DNA of 64,000 nt from Anthracocystis setariae (taxonomy: Eukaryota > Basidiomycota > Ustilaginomycetes > Ustilaginales > Ustilaginaceae): NCBI GenBank assembly GCA_928724745.1, contig CAKMXJ010000032.1, positions 930,001-994,000 of the forward strand, written 5' to 3'. How positions within the stretch are numbered: the first letter of the stretch is position 1; each line of letters begins with the position of its first letter. The notes under the pieces are model-generated. The model ran no database searches. It was given only the letters and a program-made list of their open reading frames with translations, and was not told the DNA's origin. The position numbers and the translations under genes were made by a program. Shown here one piece after another: positions 30,001 through 38,302 of the stretch.

Positions 30001-31497
30001 ACCGCTCTTGAGCTTCATGAGACCTTTGTTTTCACAAGCAAGCTTGCAAGCGAATTGGATCGGCGACGGTTCCTTTGACTCTCCAGCCTGAGTGGGGCAA
30101 ACTCTTGGGTAAGCACGCTCTGTTGCCTCAGAAGAGTTGCCGCTGTCCTCGTCGTGGCCGCCACGGCAGGCGCATGGAGGGAAGCCATCGATCCTGTCAT
30201 CCGTGTCAGAAGCAGAGGTGAGAGCAGGGAGAAGCATACCTGTAGGAGCATGATCACTTGAAGCTGAAAGCAACATTACACTGGCTGGAGTCTGAAGAGT
30301 TGCTTGCCTCGGGGCACTGACGTTAGGCCGATCTTGACACAAGATGCCAACCTCTTTGTCCCTGTTCGAACATTGTTCGAATTGCTCTCCGGTGCCTTTC
30401 GGATCCATCTCGAGTTCGGCGATCTTTTTCAAGCAGCGCTCGAACTTTTGACCCGTCTCCATGGCATCCTTATCGGCTTGAGCTTGGCCGTCTGCGGCTG
30501 CTTTAGCCTTGGGGCAGCCTTCGGTCGCATTGTTCCAGCGCGATGCTGCTGAACCCTCCATGGCAAGACGTTCGAGAACGATGGCGGCATCTTCGGTATC
30601 GCTGTCCATCTCTTTGCGCGAGACTGGCATGTCGTCTGTCCTGAGGCGATTGGACGGAGACATTTTTCTAACCTCGGCTCGAGGGCTGGAAGGTGCGGTG
30701 TCGTCATCGTCTTGATCACTGTCATCGGTGTACGCGGGAGGTGCGTGTGGAGAGACGGAAGAGTGATGACTGGAGCTGGGATTGGAGGAGGAGCGATGGC
30801 CGTACTGGCTAGATGACGCATACGAATTGACCGGAGAAATGCCGGGTTCTAGGGGACCCGAGGTACTGAAAGTTCTGTAGGCGTTCCAGTTAGCAGAAGC
30901 GGCTGGTGATGAAGGAGCAAAGGTGTTGGCGCTAGAGAGCGGCATCTGACCTGCGAGCAAGGCTTCCACTTGGGCGAGACGGGCTTTGATGGCTTCGACT
31001 TCTGCCGGAGGAGGGCTGCCGCTGGCTTGAGCGGCATTGACTTGATCTTTGGCGGTGGAGATGGCGGCGCTAAATTGGGAGTAGGCTGCTGAACCAGGCG
31101 AGAGAGGGTCAAGCGTGGTGGCGTGAGGATACGTGGAAGGATTTTGGTGCGGATATGTGGATCGAGATGCAGAATGATCATGGACGATTTTGGGCTTCTG
31201 TTCGATGCGACATTGATCCTGCTCGCCTCTCTTGATGCACTGATTGCATGGGACGACGCGGTCGCACTTGATTTTCTTTTCTCTGCAGGAGACGCATGAG
31301 ACTGCCTTTCGATTGCGACGCTTGGGAGGGGGACGAGTGCCGTCGACCTGCGATTGTGGCTGCACTTGCTGTTGCTGTTGCTGTTGCTGTTGCGATTGCG
31401 ATTGCGATTGCTGAGGCTGTGAAGTTTGCTCAGAGGGCTGCTGGAGCATTGACATCATATCGCTGGTTTCGACCGTGGTAAAGTCGTAGACGCTCAT
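27046..31497 (-). CDS. Zn2Cys6 fungal transcription factor
   Basis: 1483 residues from the ATG at 31497. The frame stays open a further 46 codons upstream, but that part looks like leader sequence. A Gln-rich stretch (about 25-50) precedes the binuclear zinc cluster CVSCREKKIKCDRVVPC, then NQC and C (C-x2-C-x6-C-x5-C-x2-C-x8-C, residues 68-96), with basic residues before it. A short coiled coil (EVEAIKARLAQVEALLAG) may dimerise it. A fungal-specific transcription factor (MHR) domain follows at about 560-1000, containing YESRVRYLCGHVVHIPC and WWTLVFRDWSW. The C-terminal 450 residues are Ser/Asn/Gln/Pro-rich and end in an acidic/Phe segment plus Ser and Gln runs, as in activation domains. The target genes are unknown. 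It is convergent with the SH3 gene. Confidence 0.85.
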   Translation of the reverse strand: MSVYDFTTVETSDMMSMLQQPSEQTSQPQQSQSQSQQQQQQQQQVQPQSQVDGTRPPPKRRNRKAVSCVSCREKKIKCDRVVPCNQCIKRGEQDQCRIEQKPKIVHDHSASRSTYPHQNPSTYPHATTLDPLSPGSAAYSQFSAAISTAKDQVNAAQASGSPPPAEVEAIKARLAQVEALLAGQMPLSSANTFAPSSPAASANWNAYRTFSTSGPLEPGISPVNSYASSSQYGHRSSSNPSSSHHSSVSPHAPPAYTDDSDQDDDDTAPSSPRAEVRKMSPSNRLRTDDMPVSRKEMDSDTEDAAIVLERLAMEGSAASRWNNATEGCPKAKAAADGQAQADKDAMETGQKFERCLKKIAELEMDPKGTGEQFEQCSNRDKEVGILCQDRPNVSAPRQATLQTPASVMLLSASSDHAPTGMLLPALTSASDTDDRIDGFPPCACRGGHDEDSGNSSEATERAYPRVCPTQAGESKEPSPIQFACKLACENKGLMKLKSGPETLFGWGMGWAWATGEVLLQQDIKKAQEAGKEFVVGPRTEREAVLRAICESLPSKQMAYQLIEVYESRVRYLCGHVVHIPCLKREMEAFYSLDSTEKRARVVNHVDPGWLGMFLSVLALGLRFYPCAPKAGWQSASHLFDGKTIYAWHSAAKTCLVLANYLNSTSMSVIQAIILLYLFNSVSGARCGGESDSGSTNIALLRTAITNAQEMDLHRLGDLDKQPRPNEPSSKIIRREIARRIWWTLVFRDWSWTGTGCSKDYIIRADSFNTPLPGNYNDDDLMISPLPPPRPREEFTEMSYVLSNLEFGMVVKEDVDVRARRELLVATNGGDRRLTCAEAQRLDIMYRGVLENAPSFFKVGSEIGRVTCIEVQRWLLQQAVFSKLLRIHRPALSSRKESRTNCVLLARSILDMQKKIRSRCTVIDRLWVNLMQSFSAAIVLALHLLHTRPTADHRVSVRSEITEAIRALKQVDGNDYAAKKCIRVIEALLEEEEERWQAGNAALARKENLAPAETLAKPKRKRQMDVDANEEESVAATGGRRKNLLSLAQRVAQAAKEDGSQQSKNRAAPAPVDDPSKRQATMAAVRSLSGAEDTANMSLEVNGVTALRDDASLYRLNNTTLPGAGPSPIASTDSDGVTFPQMIQPLPNNFNFDSTDAAIRMMPPNGVDLMLNNPITPPDGQGFDLAAFLEHVQNSPGSSTDVSLNSGNEGRSASTSSDMSDKLGGSSSNGDGTENTSVSSFGEPLLTKEAIQKQQHHLQAGSSNDVGTGAAQAWPDASTEMDSFWNWIITQGANGISTNPGLGATQAAPVLVQAAQQSAPAQSPTHMMPNVTYGAPNTMPPTPQSMHSGLTPFLGPNGFFTADGKSNANPNAAAYPTPSSLTSSTPPNFNLAAAAAAAATTQQQPGQWPAPAAETNKSGVVGTPSAGFGLESFFGAAPLYDFTDFANAWTASNPTQATASSSSSSSSEQQQQQFAASLGPVSDP

Positions 31498-33347
31498 GGT
31501 GAATACTATACAATTGTTGGAGGCCAAAGCTGAAAGACGAGAGTCACGACGCCAGTCTGTGTTACAACGATGAGGGATGAAGCGACGAACGAGAGATGTG
31601 ATACGGAAAGAGGATGGATCGAAAGTGCTGGGCAATGCAAAGGGCGATATAAAGACTGTCGATAGAGAAGCACTGGTGATGGTAAAGAGGAATTCTGTCC
31701 GAGTGCTCTCCGTGTTCCTTGCGAACTCGGCAAGGGCAATGATGGGGTCGAGCGAATGGTGTTGCTGGAAAGGAAAGAGGGTGTAGAGCAGCGAACAGCT
31801 GGTGAATTCGAGATGAGGGATGGTGAAGACCAGGGATGGGGTGGTGAGGGAAAGGATAGATTGATGGAAGGGTTCCTAACCGGATGAAGCCTCAAAGTGC
31901 GCACTCACAGACTGGCGCTGTAGCCAGAAACGCTCCGACCTCGGATGGGAAGCAAAGCAGTGCTCATGCCGCTCACACCATGCAGTGAAACTGTCGAAAG
32001 GATTTTTACAAAAATGAAAAATAATAAATAGAAAGAAAAAAGCCTGTTGTGAATACCATTCAGAGTGAGACCTTTTGCTCTATCGTTGACACCAAAAAGT
32101 TTGCACGATAGCATCAGTTAAGCGATACGGTGCTTGGGAACGAACGGTCAGCAAGACACTGCGCTGTCCATCAGGTTGTGAAGGATCAGCTCTGCGCGCC
32201 AAAGGTTGACTTGGAAGGGGCAGACGAAGGCAAATGATGCAGACGACGAGTTCGCCGTTTAGTCGGCGTGCCCGATTATGGCCAGGGCGCTGCAAGCAGC
32301 CAAGCCCATACAGTGAGCTACATGCCAGGTCCATTATGATCAACAGTAACAGCAGCAGAGATAGATAGGACTCGTTGTCATGACCTGAGGCTTGCGCTGC
32401 TTGGCATCGGGACCCACGAAGGTAGAGAAAAACGGTGCATCCGAAAGCGCCTCAAAAGTCTCAATCTCAGTCAAGCATAGCGTAGCGTATCCGCGGAGCT
32501 CGTTCCATCACTCTACAAGGGGCTGAAGAGCGCAGTCGAGAATGCAGCGTTCCGAGCGCATTTTTAAGTTTTGGCACTTCAAGTACTGTCTCGTGATGTC
32601 GTGCTGAGCTGAGCTTCAGCAGACCCGGGGATAAGCATTGACGGAGATTGGTTAGACCTTTGCGCTTGCTTTCCCGATTGCGATTCAATCAATTCCAATT
32701 TTCTTTTTCCTTCTCTTTGTTAGGCCAAGTCCCATTTTTCGTCCGAGAGATGACAACAGTAGTTTCTGTTCTGTTGAGCTTTCTCGCTCAGGACCACAGA
32801 CAAGACACGATCCGATCCGACGCAAGAGCTTGTACTGTATTGAGTTTTTGCGTTTCAGTATCAGTGATAGGCGTTGGGGTCGTTGGCGGATATGCGCCTG
32901 GACGCCGATGCACCCACTTGTCTATGTACTGGACCGTTCCTGCTTCTGTTAGCGTCGCCATTTAGCATACGAAACCCAGCTGGACGCGTATACTGTAGCA
33001 AACGCAAGGTCGGGCATTGAATGTCGTGTGGAAGCCCCTGTTACTGTAACTTGGCTAGGGGCACAAGACGCGCACACCTGTCTGTCATGTGCAATTTTCT
33101 GGACAAGCGTCGAGCGCGTTTGCGAGATGCATGCAGTACAATACCGGTTCAGTATTGCACTCAACCCGCTCCATGCCAACCAAAGGCCTTTTTGGAAATC
33201 TGTGAATCCTTTTTCCGAGTTCCAGACTCGACACAAATGTTGCTTGCGTGTGTTTTCGACAGGATCGGCTGCAACTTCCAACTTGCAATCCATCTCTCTC
33301 AACACCATCCTTCAACCTTTCCGCACACTACATAGGGCTCTCTCAAC
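31498..33347. promoter_or_regulatory. Long divergent intergenic region: Zn2Cys6 factor / MOB gene
   Basis: About 1.85 kb. The part next to 31497 is probably the 5' leader and promoter of the transcription factor. The part before 33348 is the MOB promoter, ending in a CT-rich leader. Short ORFs on both strands carry no domain. No TATA box, tRNA or other RNA gene was recognised. Confidence 0.45.
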
Positions 33348-34874
33348 ATGAGCATAAGCGACACCATGCATGCCGCCGTAGCACCAATCAAGGCTCAGTC
33401 CAAGCTGTCAAAGCCCCAGCCCCGAACCAATCGCATACGTCGAGGTCAGAAGCTCGATGAGGTCGTCTCGCAAGCTGAGCAACGATTGAGCCAGATCTCA
33501 CTGGCACATGGTGAAGCTAGCGCATCTGCCTCATCTTCGTCATCGTCATCTTCCCCTTCCTCTGCAAGTGCCGCTGGCGGTGACAGTCCTTTCCAGCTTC
33601 AAGAATACCTCGCCATGCTCGTCCGTCGCCACCCTCACAACGTTGAGGCTATCACTGCTCTTCCTACCGAAGCCGACATTGAATCGCTCACCTCGACCGA
33701 CAAGGGCAAAGCCAAGGACGATTTTTCGACCCCCGAAGATGACAGCATCATCCAAAACGTCGACACCGACGTCTGGATCTACGAGCATCTCCGCCGTCTC
33801 GTTCTCGACCTCACCACCCCATGGCTTACATCTCTTCAGCAAGAATGTGACAAGCACGCACGCCCACAGACCTGTGCAGCGATGAATGCGGGAGATTGGA
33901 TGTACCTCTGCGCATCGCATGGAGAGGAAAAGCAATGTTGTGCCATCGATTACATGGTCCATACCCTCGATGGAGCTACCTCGCTTCTGAATTCGGCAAG
34001 GCATTTCCCGAGCAGGACGTACGTGCCCAATACGAGCTTGAGGCACTTTGGAAGCATTGCTCGCAGGCTGAGCAGGATTTTTGTTCATGCTTGGTGCTAT
34101 CATAAGGACGTGTTCATGGCGTGTGAAGCCGAAACTTCACTGTACTCGAGGTTCTACCTCCTCGTCGAGACCTATGATCTGACCGCCACAGACAACCTTC
34201 CTCCTCGTCCAGGTCACGATTCTAGCAGCTCGATCGACTCAAACGCGGCCGCGTACGATATCAACGAGGCGGAGCGAAATGAGTTCTCGCGCCATGCCAA
34301 TCCAGCATTCACGCTCAATGGCACCACAGCCAAGCGCGAACGAAGCAGTACAGCAGCCTACCGCTCTTTACTATCACACAGTCTCCAACCTCCACAGTCT
34401 CAAACTGCGTCCCAAGCATCTCGAGTAAATGCAGTCGGATTGGTGCCACCGCCCGCACCGAGTCCTCGACCCACCGCGATCTTGAGTCGACCTGACCACG
34501 AGGAGGGAGACGAGGACGCACCTGCTTGGACGTCCTTTGCTCAGAATTCGGCCAACAAGAAGGAGAAGGATTTGTCAAGCAGTCAACAGGAGCATGATGT
34601 CGAGGAAGAAGAGGATGAGGATGGAGAGGATGGAGAGGATGGTGGGGATGAAGAGCGCACGCAGAAGATCGGGGGTTTGAGCGAAAGGGACCAAGATGCA
34701 ACTATCTCGCTGCGTGGTGCTGACATCCCGGCGAGCCTCAAAGCTGCTATTTGTGAGGAGGGAGCCGACAAGGAGGCTGAAGCGGCCAAGTCTGAAGCAA
34801 CCGAGCAGCGGGAGAGTGACAAGAAAGATGTGGATTCACGTAGCAGCGACAAACCCAACATGCCGTCTACGTAA
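33348..34874 (+). CDS. MOB4/phocein-like Mob family protein
   Basis: 508 residues. The Mob domain spans about 130-285. Conserved parts include CAAMNAGDWMYLCASH, CCAIDYMVHTLDGATSLLNS and FPSRTYVPNTSLRHFGS. Likely zinc ligands are Cys167, Cys176, His247 and His252. The AIDYxxHTLDGA wording fits the MOB4/phocein branch better than MOB1 or MOB2. That branch belongs to STRIPAK phosphatase-kinase complexes, which control cell polarity and septation; membership is inferred. The first two cysteines are separated by 8 residues, apparently wider than in other phoceins. The N-terminus has a Ser run. The C-terminal 220 residues are an acidic, Glu-rich, probably disordered tail absent from the roughly 225-residue animal protein. 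Confidence 0.85.
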   Translation: MSISDTMHAAVAPIKAQSKLSKPQPRTNRIRRGQKLDEVVSQAEQRLSQISLAHGEASASASSSSSSSSPSSASAAGGDSPFQLQEYLAMLVRRHPHNVEAITALPTEADIESLTSTDKGKAKDDFSTPEDDSIIQNVDTDVWIYEHLRRLVLDLTTPWLTSLQQECDKHARPQTCAAMNAGDWMYLCASHGEEKQCCAIDYMVHTLDGATSLLNSARHFPSRTYVPNTSLRHFGSIARRLSRIFVHAWCYHKDVFMACEAETSLYSRFYLLVETYDLTATDNLPPRPGHDSSSSIDSNAAAYDINEAERNEFSRHANPAFTLNGTTAKRERSSTAAYRSLLSHSLQPPQSQTASQASRVNAVGLVPPPAPSPRPTAILSRPDHEEGDEDAPAWTSFAQNSANKKEKDLSSSQQEHDVEEEEDEDGEDGEDGGDEERTQKIGGLSERDQDATISLRGADIPASLKAAICEEGADKEAEAAKSEATEQRESDKKDVDSRSSDKPNMPST

Positions 34875-35331
34875 ATTCTCCGTACGATCAATGTTGAACA
34901 GCGCATTCATCCTCAATGGACACTCACTAACGTGCCACAATGATCCGTCATCAACACACTCCACTTCCCGGTGAGATCGAAGGACCCACCCTCTCCCCTG
35001 AAAGTTCAAACCTTTTCCCCCCGTGTGAGCTCGAGTCACTACTTGATGGTAGCGAAATGCAAACTATCTAAGATGCTATTTAAGACGAAAACGCCAGTGT
35101 GTTATAATACAGAGATGTAAAAAGGCACCAACAACCCCACCCTCACGAACCCACGGGTCTGTGTCGAGGGCCATGTTCGTGTTCTTGCGCTCACGCTCGG
35201 ATGGAGAGTCGATGACAGAAAGTGTATGAGATCTATGAAAAATGCAAGTGATGAAAAAAGAGATATGATGCGATGGGCCAAAGTCATTTGTCAACGTCGA
35301 GAGCTGTCGACGTCAGCTCCCCTCCCACGCT
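34875..35331. other. Convergent intergenic region MOB / hydrolase
   Basis: About 460 bp of shared 3' flank. No gene or notable repeat was recognised. Confidence 0.4.
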
Positions 35332-36804
35332 CTACAAGGCAAGCCAGCCAACAGCACTCAAACCTGTCATCGCCACTGCCACCGACCTCCACGTCGCGGC
35401 TACCCTTGAAGCCGCACCATTGCTAGACACAATCGAAGTATTCGGTGTGCTCGCCGCTCCCACACCATTACTCTCCGGCATAGTCGCATCCGTCCCGTTC
35501 GCGTACCACTGCTTCAGCATGAGCAACTCGACTCCCGGATCCGAAGTGATGATCTTCCAATCCTGATGGCTCGTCCCGTCGACAAACCTCACCTCGTTGT
35601 TACTTGGTAGCTGACCCATCACACCTGTACTCCCTGGCAGCATCGGGATCACCTGCTGCGTCCACATATACATTTTCTCCAAGTGTGTACGACCTTGGGC
35701 GTTGGCTGCGCACGAGCTGAGGCCGGCACTCTTATCGCGCATTCCAACGAGATAGTAGATGGTCCGGTTGAGGAAGCGTGAGATCATGGCGGAACTGGAG
35801 AGTGTGGTGGCGCTATTCGTGTAGTATAGGGGCAGATCGCCGGAGAGGCCGTACTTGTAGTTATCATACGTGTCACTACACGAACCGGCGATGCGTGCTG
35901 GCCTGTCGCCGGTCATGTATACAAAGGAGTTAGGGCTCGATATCCAATAGATGATTCGCGAGTCTTGGGAGGTGTCGTTTCGGAAGGTGGCGTAGCGATT
36001 GGTCAGTTGCGCACCGAGACTGAAGCCTGCAACGACGACTTTGCGGAGGTGGGGGAAGCGCTTTTTGTTGAGGAAGAAGGCGACTGCAGCGTCGAGCGCA
36101 TCAAACGAACCAGCTCCGGCAGCGTCGGCAGGTTCGTAACAGGGAGCACCTTCACCCCATTCAACGTACTGCCAGATCATAGCTTGGGTGGTGGAGACTT
36201 TGCGGATTGGCTGGTTTAGAGCACGAGGCTGGAGGTGACCATGAGGTTCATGAGTCGGGGTAGGTGCGGCGGGAGACATGGTTTCGACGGTTCTTTTCGC
36301 GAGAACGGAGGGCGTGGAGGTGTCTTCAGTGATGGTGATCACATCTCCAGGGTCAAGCGAGGGATTGTACGGATAAGCGCCCTCATCGAGAGCACTCATG
36401 AACATTGGCGCCATAACAACCACTTCATCTCGGCTGAAGCTGCCTCCTGTGGCGCCACGGCTAGCAGCGAGATCGGCGTACATCCACTGATTCCAAGCAT
36501 CACGATTCTCACCGTGGATCTGGATAACGGCACGTTTGATTTTGGAAGGGTCGTAGTTGGCATCGATGTAGTGGACCAGCCGAGCAGAGCCTCGGCCCAC
36601 GACAAGGGTAGTGTTGTCTATACGAGCACCGTCGACGGAAGGTAGGACGCGCCAGCCATCTGGAGGGCTTTTGTCGCCGCCGGGGTAGACACCTGGATCT
36701 TGGGTCGGCGAGAAGGCGTTGCTGCTCTGTGCGGTCACGAGATTGGCATAGGCCGAAAGGAGAGTCGAGAGGAACGCGGCTGTGGAAAGTTTAGAGTAAA
36801 TCAT
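35332..36804 (-). CDS. Secreted alpha/beta-hydrolase-like protein, probably GPI-anchored
   Basis: 490 residues. The N-terminus is a signal peptide (KLSTAAFLSTLLSAYANLVTA). An alpha/beta hydrolase fold is suggested by IQIHGENRDAWNQW (about 94-107, oxyanion region), the nucleophile elbow GFSLGAQ (Ser262), and a late His in GTSHQDWK. A candidate acid is in LVGMRDKSAG. Several Asn-x-Ser/Thr sites are present. The C-terminus has small residues followed by a hydrophobic tail (VAVAMTGLSAVGWLAL) and no charged end, typical of a GPI signal. The substrate is unknown; cell-wall or surface esterase activity is a guess. No close enzyme family was recognised. The ATG at 36804 begins the signal peptide. Confidence 0.78.
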   Translation of the reverse strand: MIYSKLSTAAFLSTLLSAYANLVTAQSSNAFSPTQDPGVYPGGDKSPPDGWRVLPSVDGARIDNTTLVVGRGSARLVHYIDANYDPSKIKRAVIQIHGENRDAWNQWMYADLAASRGATGGSFSRDEVVVMAPMFMSALDEGAYPYNPSLDPGDVITITEDTSTPSVLAKRTVETMSPAAPTPTHEPHGHLQPRALNQPIRKVSTTQAMIWQYVEWGEGAPCYEPADAAGAGSFDALDAAVAFFLNKKRFPHLRKVVVAGFSLGAQLTNRYATFRNDTSQDSRIIYWISSPNSFVYMTGDRPARIAGSCSDTYDNYKYGLSGDLPLYYTNSATTLSSSAMISRFLNRTIYYLVGMRDKSAGLSSCAANAQGRTHLEKMYMWTQQVIPMLPGSTGVMGQLPSNNEVRFVDGTSHQDWKIITSDPGVELLMLKQWYANGTDATMPESNGVGAASTPNTSIVSSNGAASRVAATWRSVAVAMTGLSAVGWLAL

Positions 36805-37110
36805 GGTGGAAAGCTATCTCGAGACCAGCTACGGACCGATTGATTGGTGCTGAGGAGGAACCAGTCTTATCCTAGCAGCCTGCCGTGTGGTGAGATCGAA
36901 TGGGTGGGTATGATGGTTGAAAGAGTTTGTCTAGTCTCGCAATGCAGAGCTGATTCTATGTTGGAAAATATTAGAGATGGTGGAAGATGTAGCCACAGAG
37001 GAAGCAGATGTTAAGCCAAGATTGAGATGGAACCTCCTTTCTAAGGATGCCGGAACCAGGGGCAACGCATTAGTGTGTCTTGCGAAGGTGAAGAGGCGAG
37101 AAAGAGGCCG

Positions 37111-37168
37111 AGGGAGTGGGAGTGGGGGGAGTGGGAGTGGGAGTGGGAGAGGGAGTGGGAGTGGGAGC
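37111..37168. repeat. (GGGAGT)n imperfect microsatellite
   Basis: About nine copies of a G-rich 6-base unit, capable in principle of forming a G-quadruplex. Confidence 0.88.
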
Positions 37169-37814
37169 GTCAGTGAAGGAGCTTGGGCCGATCAATGTCA
37201 GCGTGGTTGATGTTTCAGATGCGGTGCTAGGAAAAGTGCTAGGCGCAATCTCAAACTAGCCGCGCAAAAGAATGCATCAGAAGCACTGATTCAGTGATTG
37301 TCACTTCTGTCAGAAACACCGAAGCGACGAGCCTCGGCAAGAGTAAGATCACAGCGGTGTTGTCGGATGTGCCGCGTGCAGTCAACAAATCTCGCAGACT
37401 GGCTTACGGACGCCCTTTGCTCAAGTTGTCAAACGCTCGGTTCCTTTGCCAGCTAGCAATCACCAAGCTTGGTGACTGCAGGACAGCACAGTACAGTGAG
37501 TCTACTTTCTTCGGAATTGCCGCTTGAGCAAGTCGCTTGGCTCCACCACCTCGACGCAAAGTCTCCGCTGAAGGATGCATTCGGAAAGTCAATTTGTCTC
37601 ATATATAGTATCGTGGCGGTGTGGCCGGCTGCCTGACGCGCACCGTCGGTGATGGTTGCCGACCGGCACGCAGAAGCCTCGGTCAGGGGGTCGCGTTAGG
37701 GAACAGCAGAATAATTTTACTGGCGCTACAATCATGCCCCGGCGGAGAGAGAAAAAGACGGTCAGCTCGGAGCTTGGCACTGCAGACCTGTGCAAACTTG
37801 CTCGCCAGCCCTTC

Positions 37815-37892
37815 GACTGTACTGCTCTGTATAGTACGGTACGGTGCTGTACTGACCCGTACCGTCAAGTAAAGTATAGTACTGTACTATGC
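37815..37892. repeat. CTGTA/GTACGG pentamer-rich segment
   Basis: Repeated ACTGTACT, GTACGGTACGG and GTACTGTACT words. It is related to the cleaner pentamer arrays at 41562, 43450 and 63492. Confidence 0.7.
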
Positions 37893-38302
37893 TGGTATTT
37901 CAAATCTAACGCTCCCAAGACCAAATGGCGGTGTTGGTCATTGTTTTGTGAATGTGGCTGCGGGTTCGCTGCAAGCCCCTTTTGCAACCTGTTCCTCACA
38001 GCAGCTAGCCGCCGGCGCCTCAGTATGCACGCTGCCAGACTGAATTTCGCGTGCTTCACGTTCTTCGCACTTCAGGATCGGTTCTACAACCGGACCACTG
38101 TACAGTACAATGCAACATTTGCCTACAAGCCATTTACACGCAAGTGCACGGGACGGGACATCTAACATAAATCGTCTATGGGACAGAATGCTATGGGTAT
38201 CATTGCAGAAGACAACGTATAGAAAGGGAGAAAAACTACCAAAGATTCGTCAGGACTTGTGCGGCGAGAATGCGGGAATCGAGACCGAAAAGACAGATTC
38301 GC

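Larger units (their letters stand above)
36805..38302. promoter_or_regulatory. Intergenic: hydrolase promoter side and BRF1 3' side
   Basis: About 1.5 kb; both neighbours are on the minus strand. It contains a GGGAGT-type repeat (37111-37168), a TATATATAG sequence (37601-37608) followed by a GC-rich inverted-repeat segment (37632-37687), and a cluster of TACTG/GTACGG motifs (37815-37892). No protein gene was recognised. Confidence 0.45.

Noticed and set aside
31498..31635. 46-codon N-terminal extension of the Zn2Cys6 factor
   Set aside because: Open in frame, but composition is unlike the rest and the ATG at 31497 suffices. It is kept as 5' leader.
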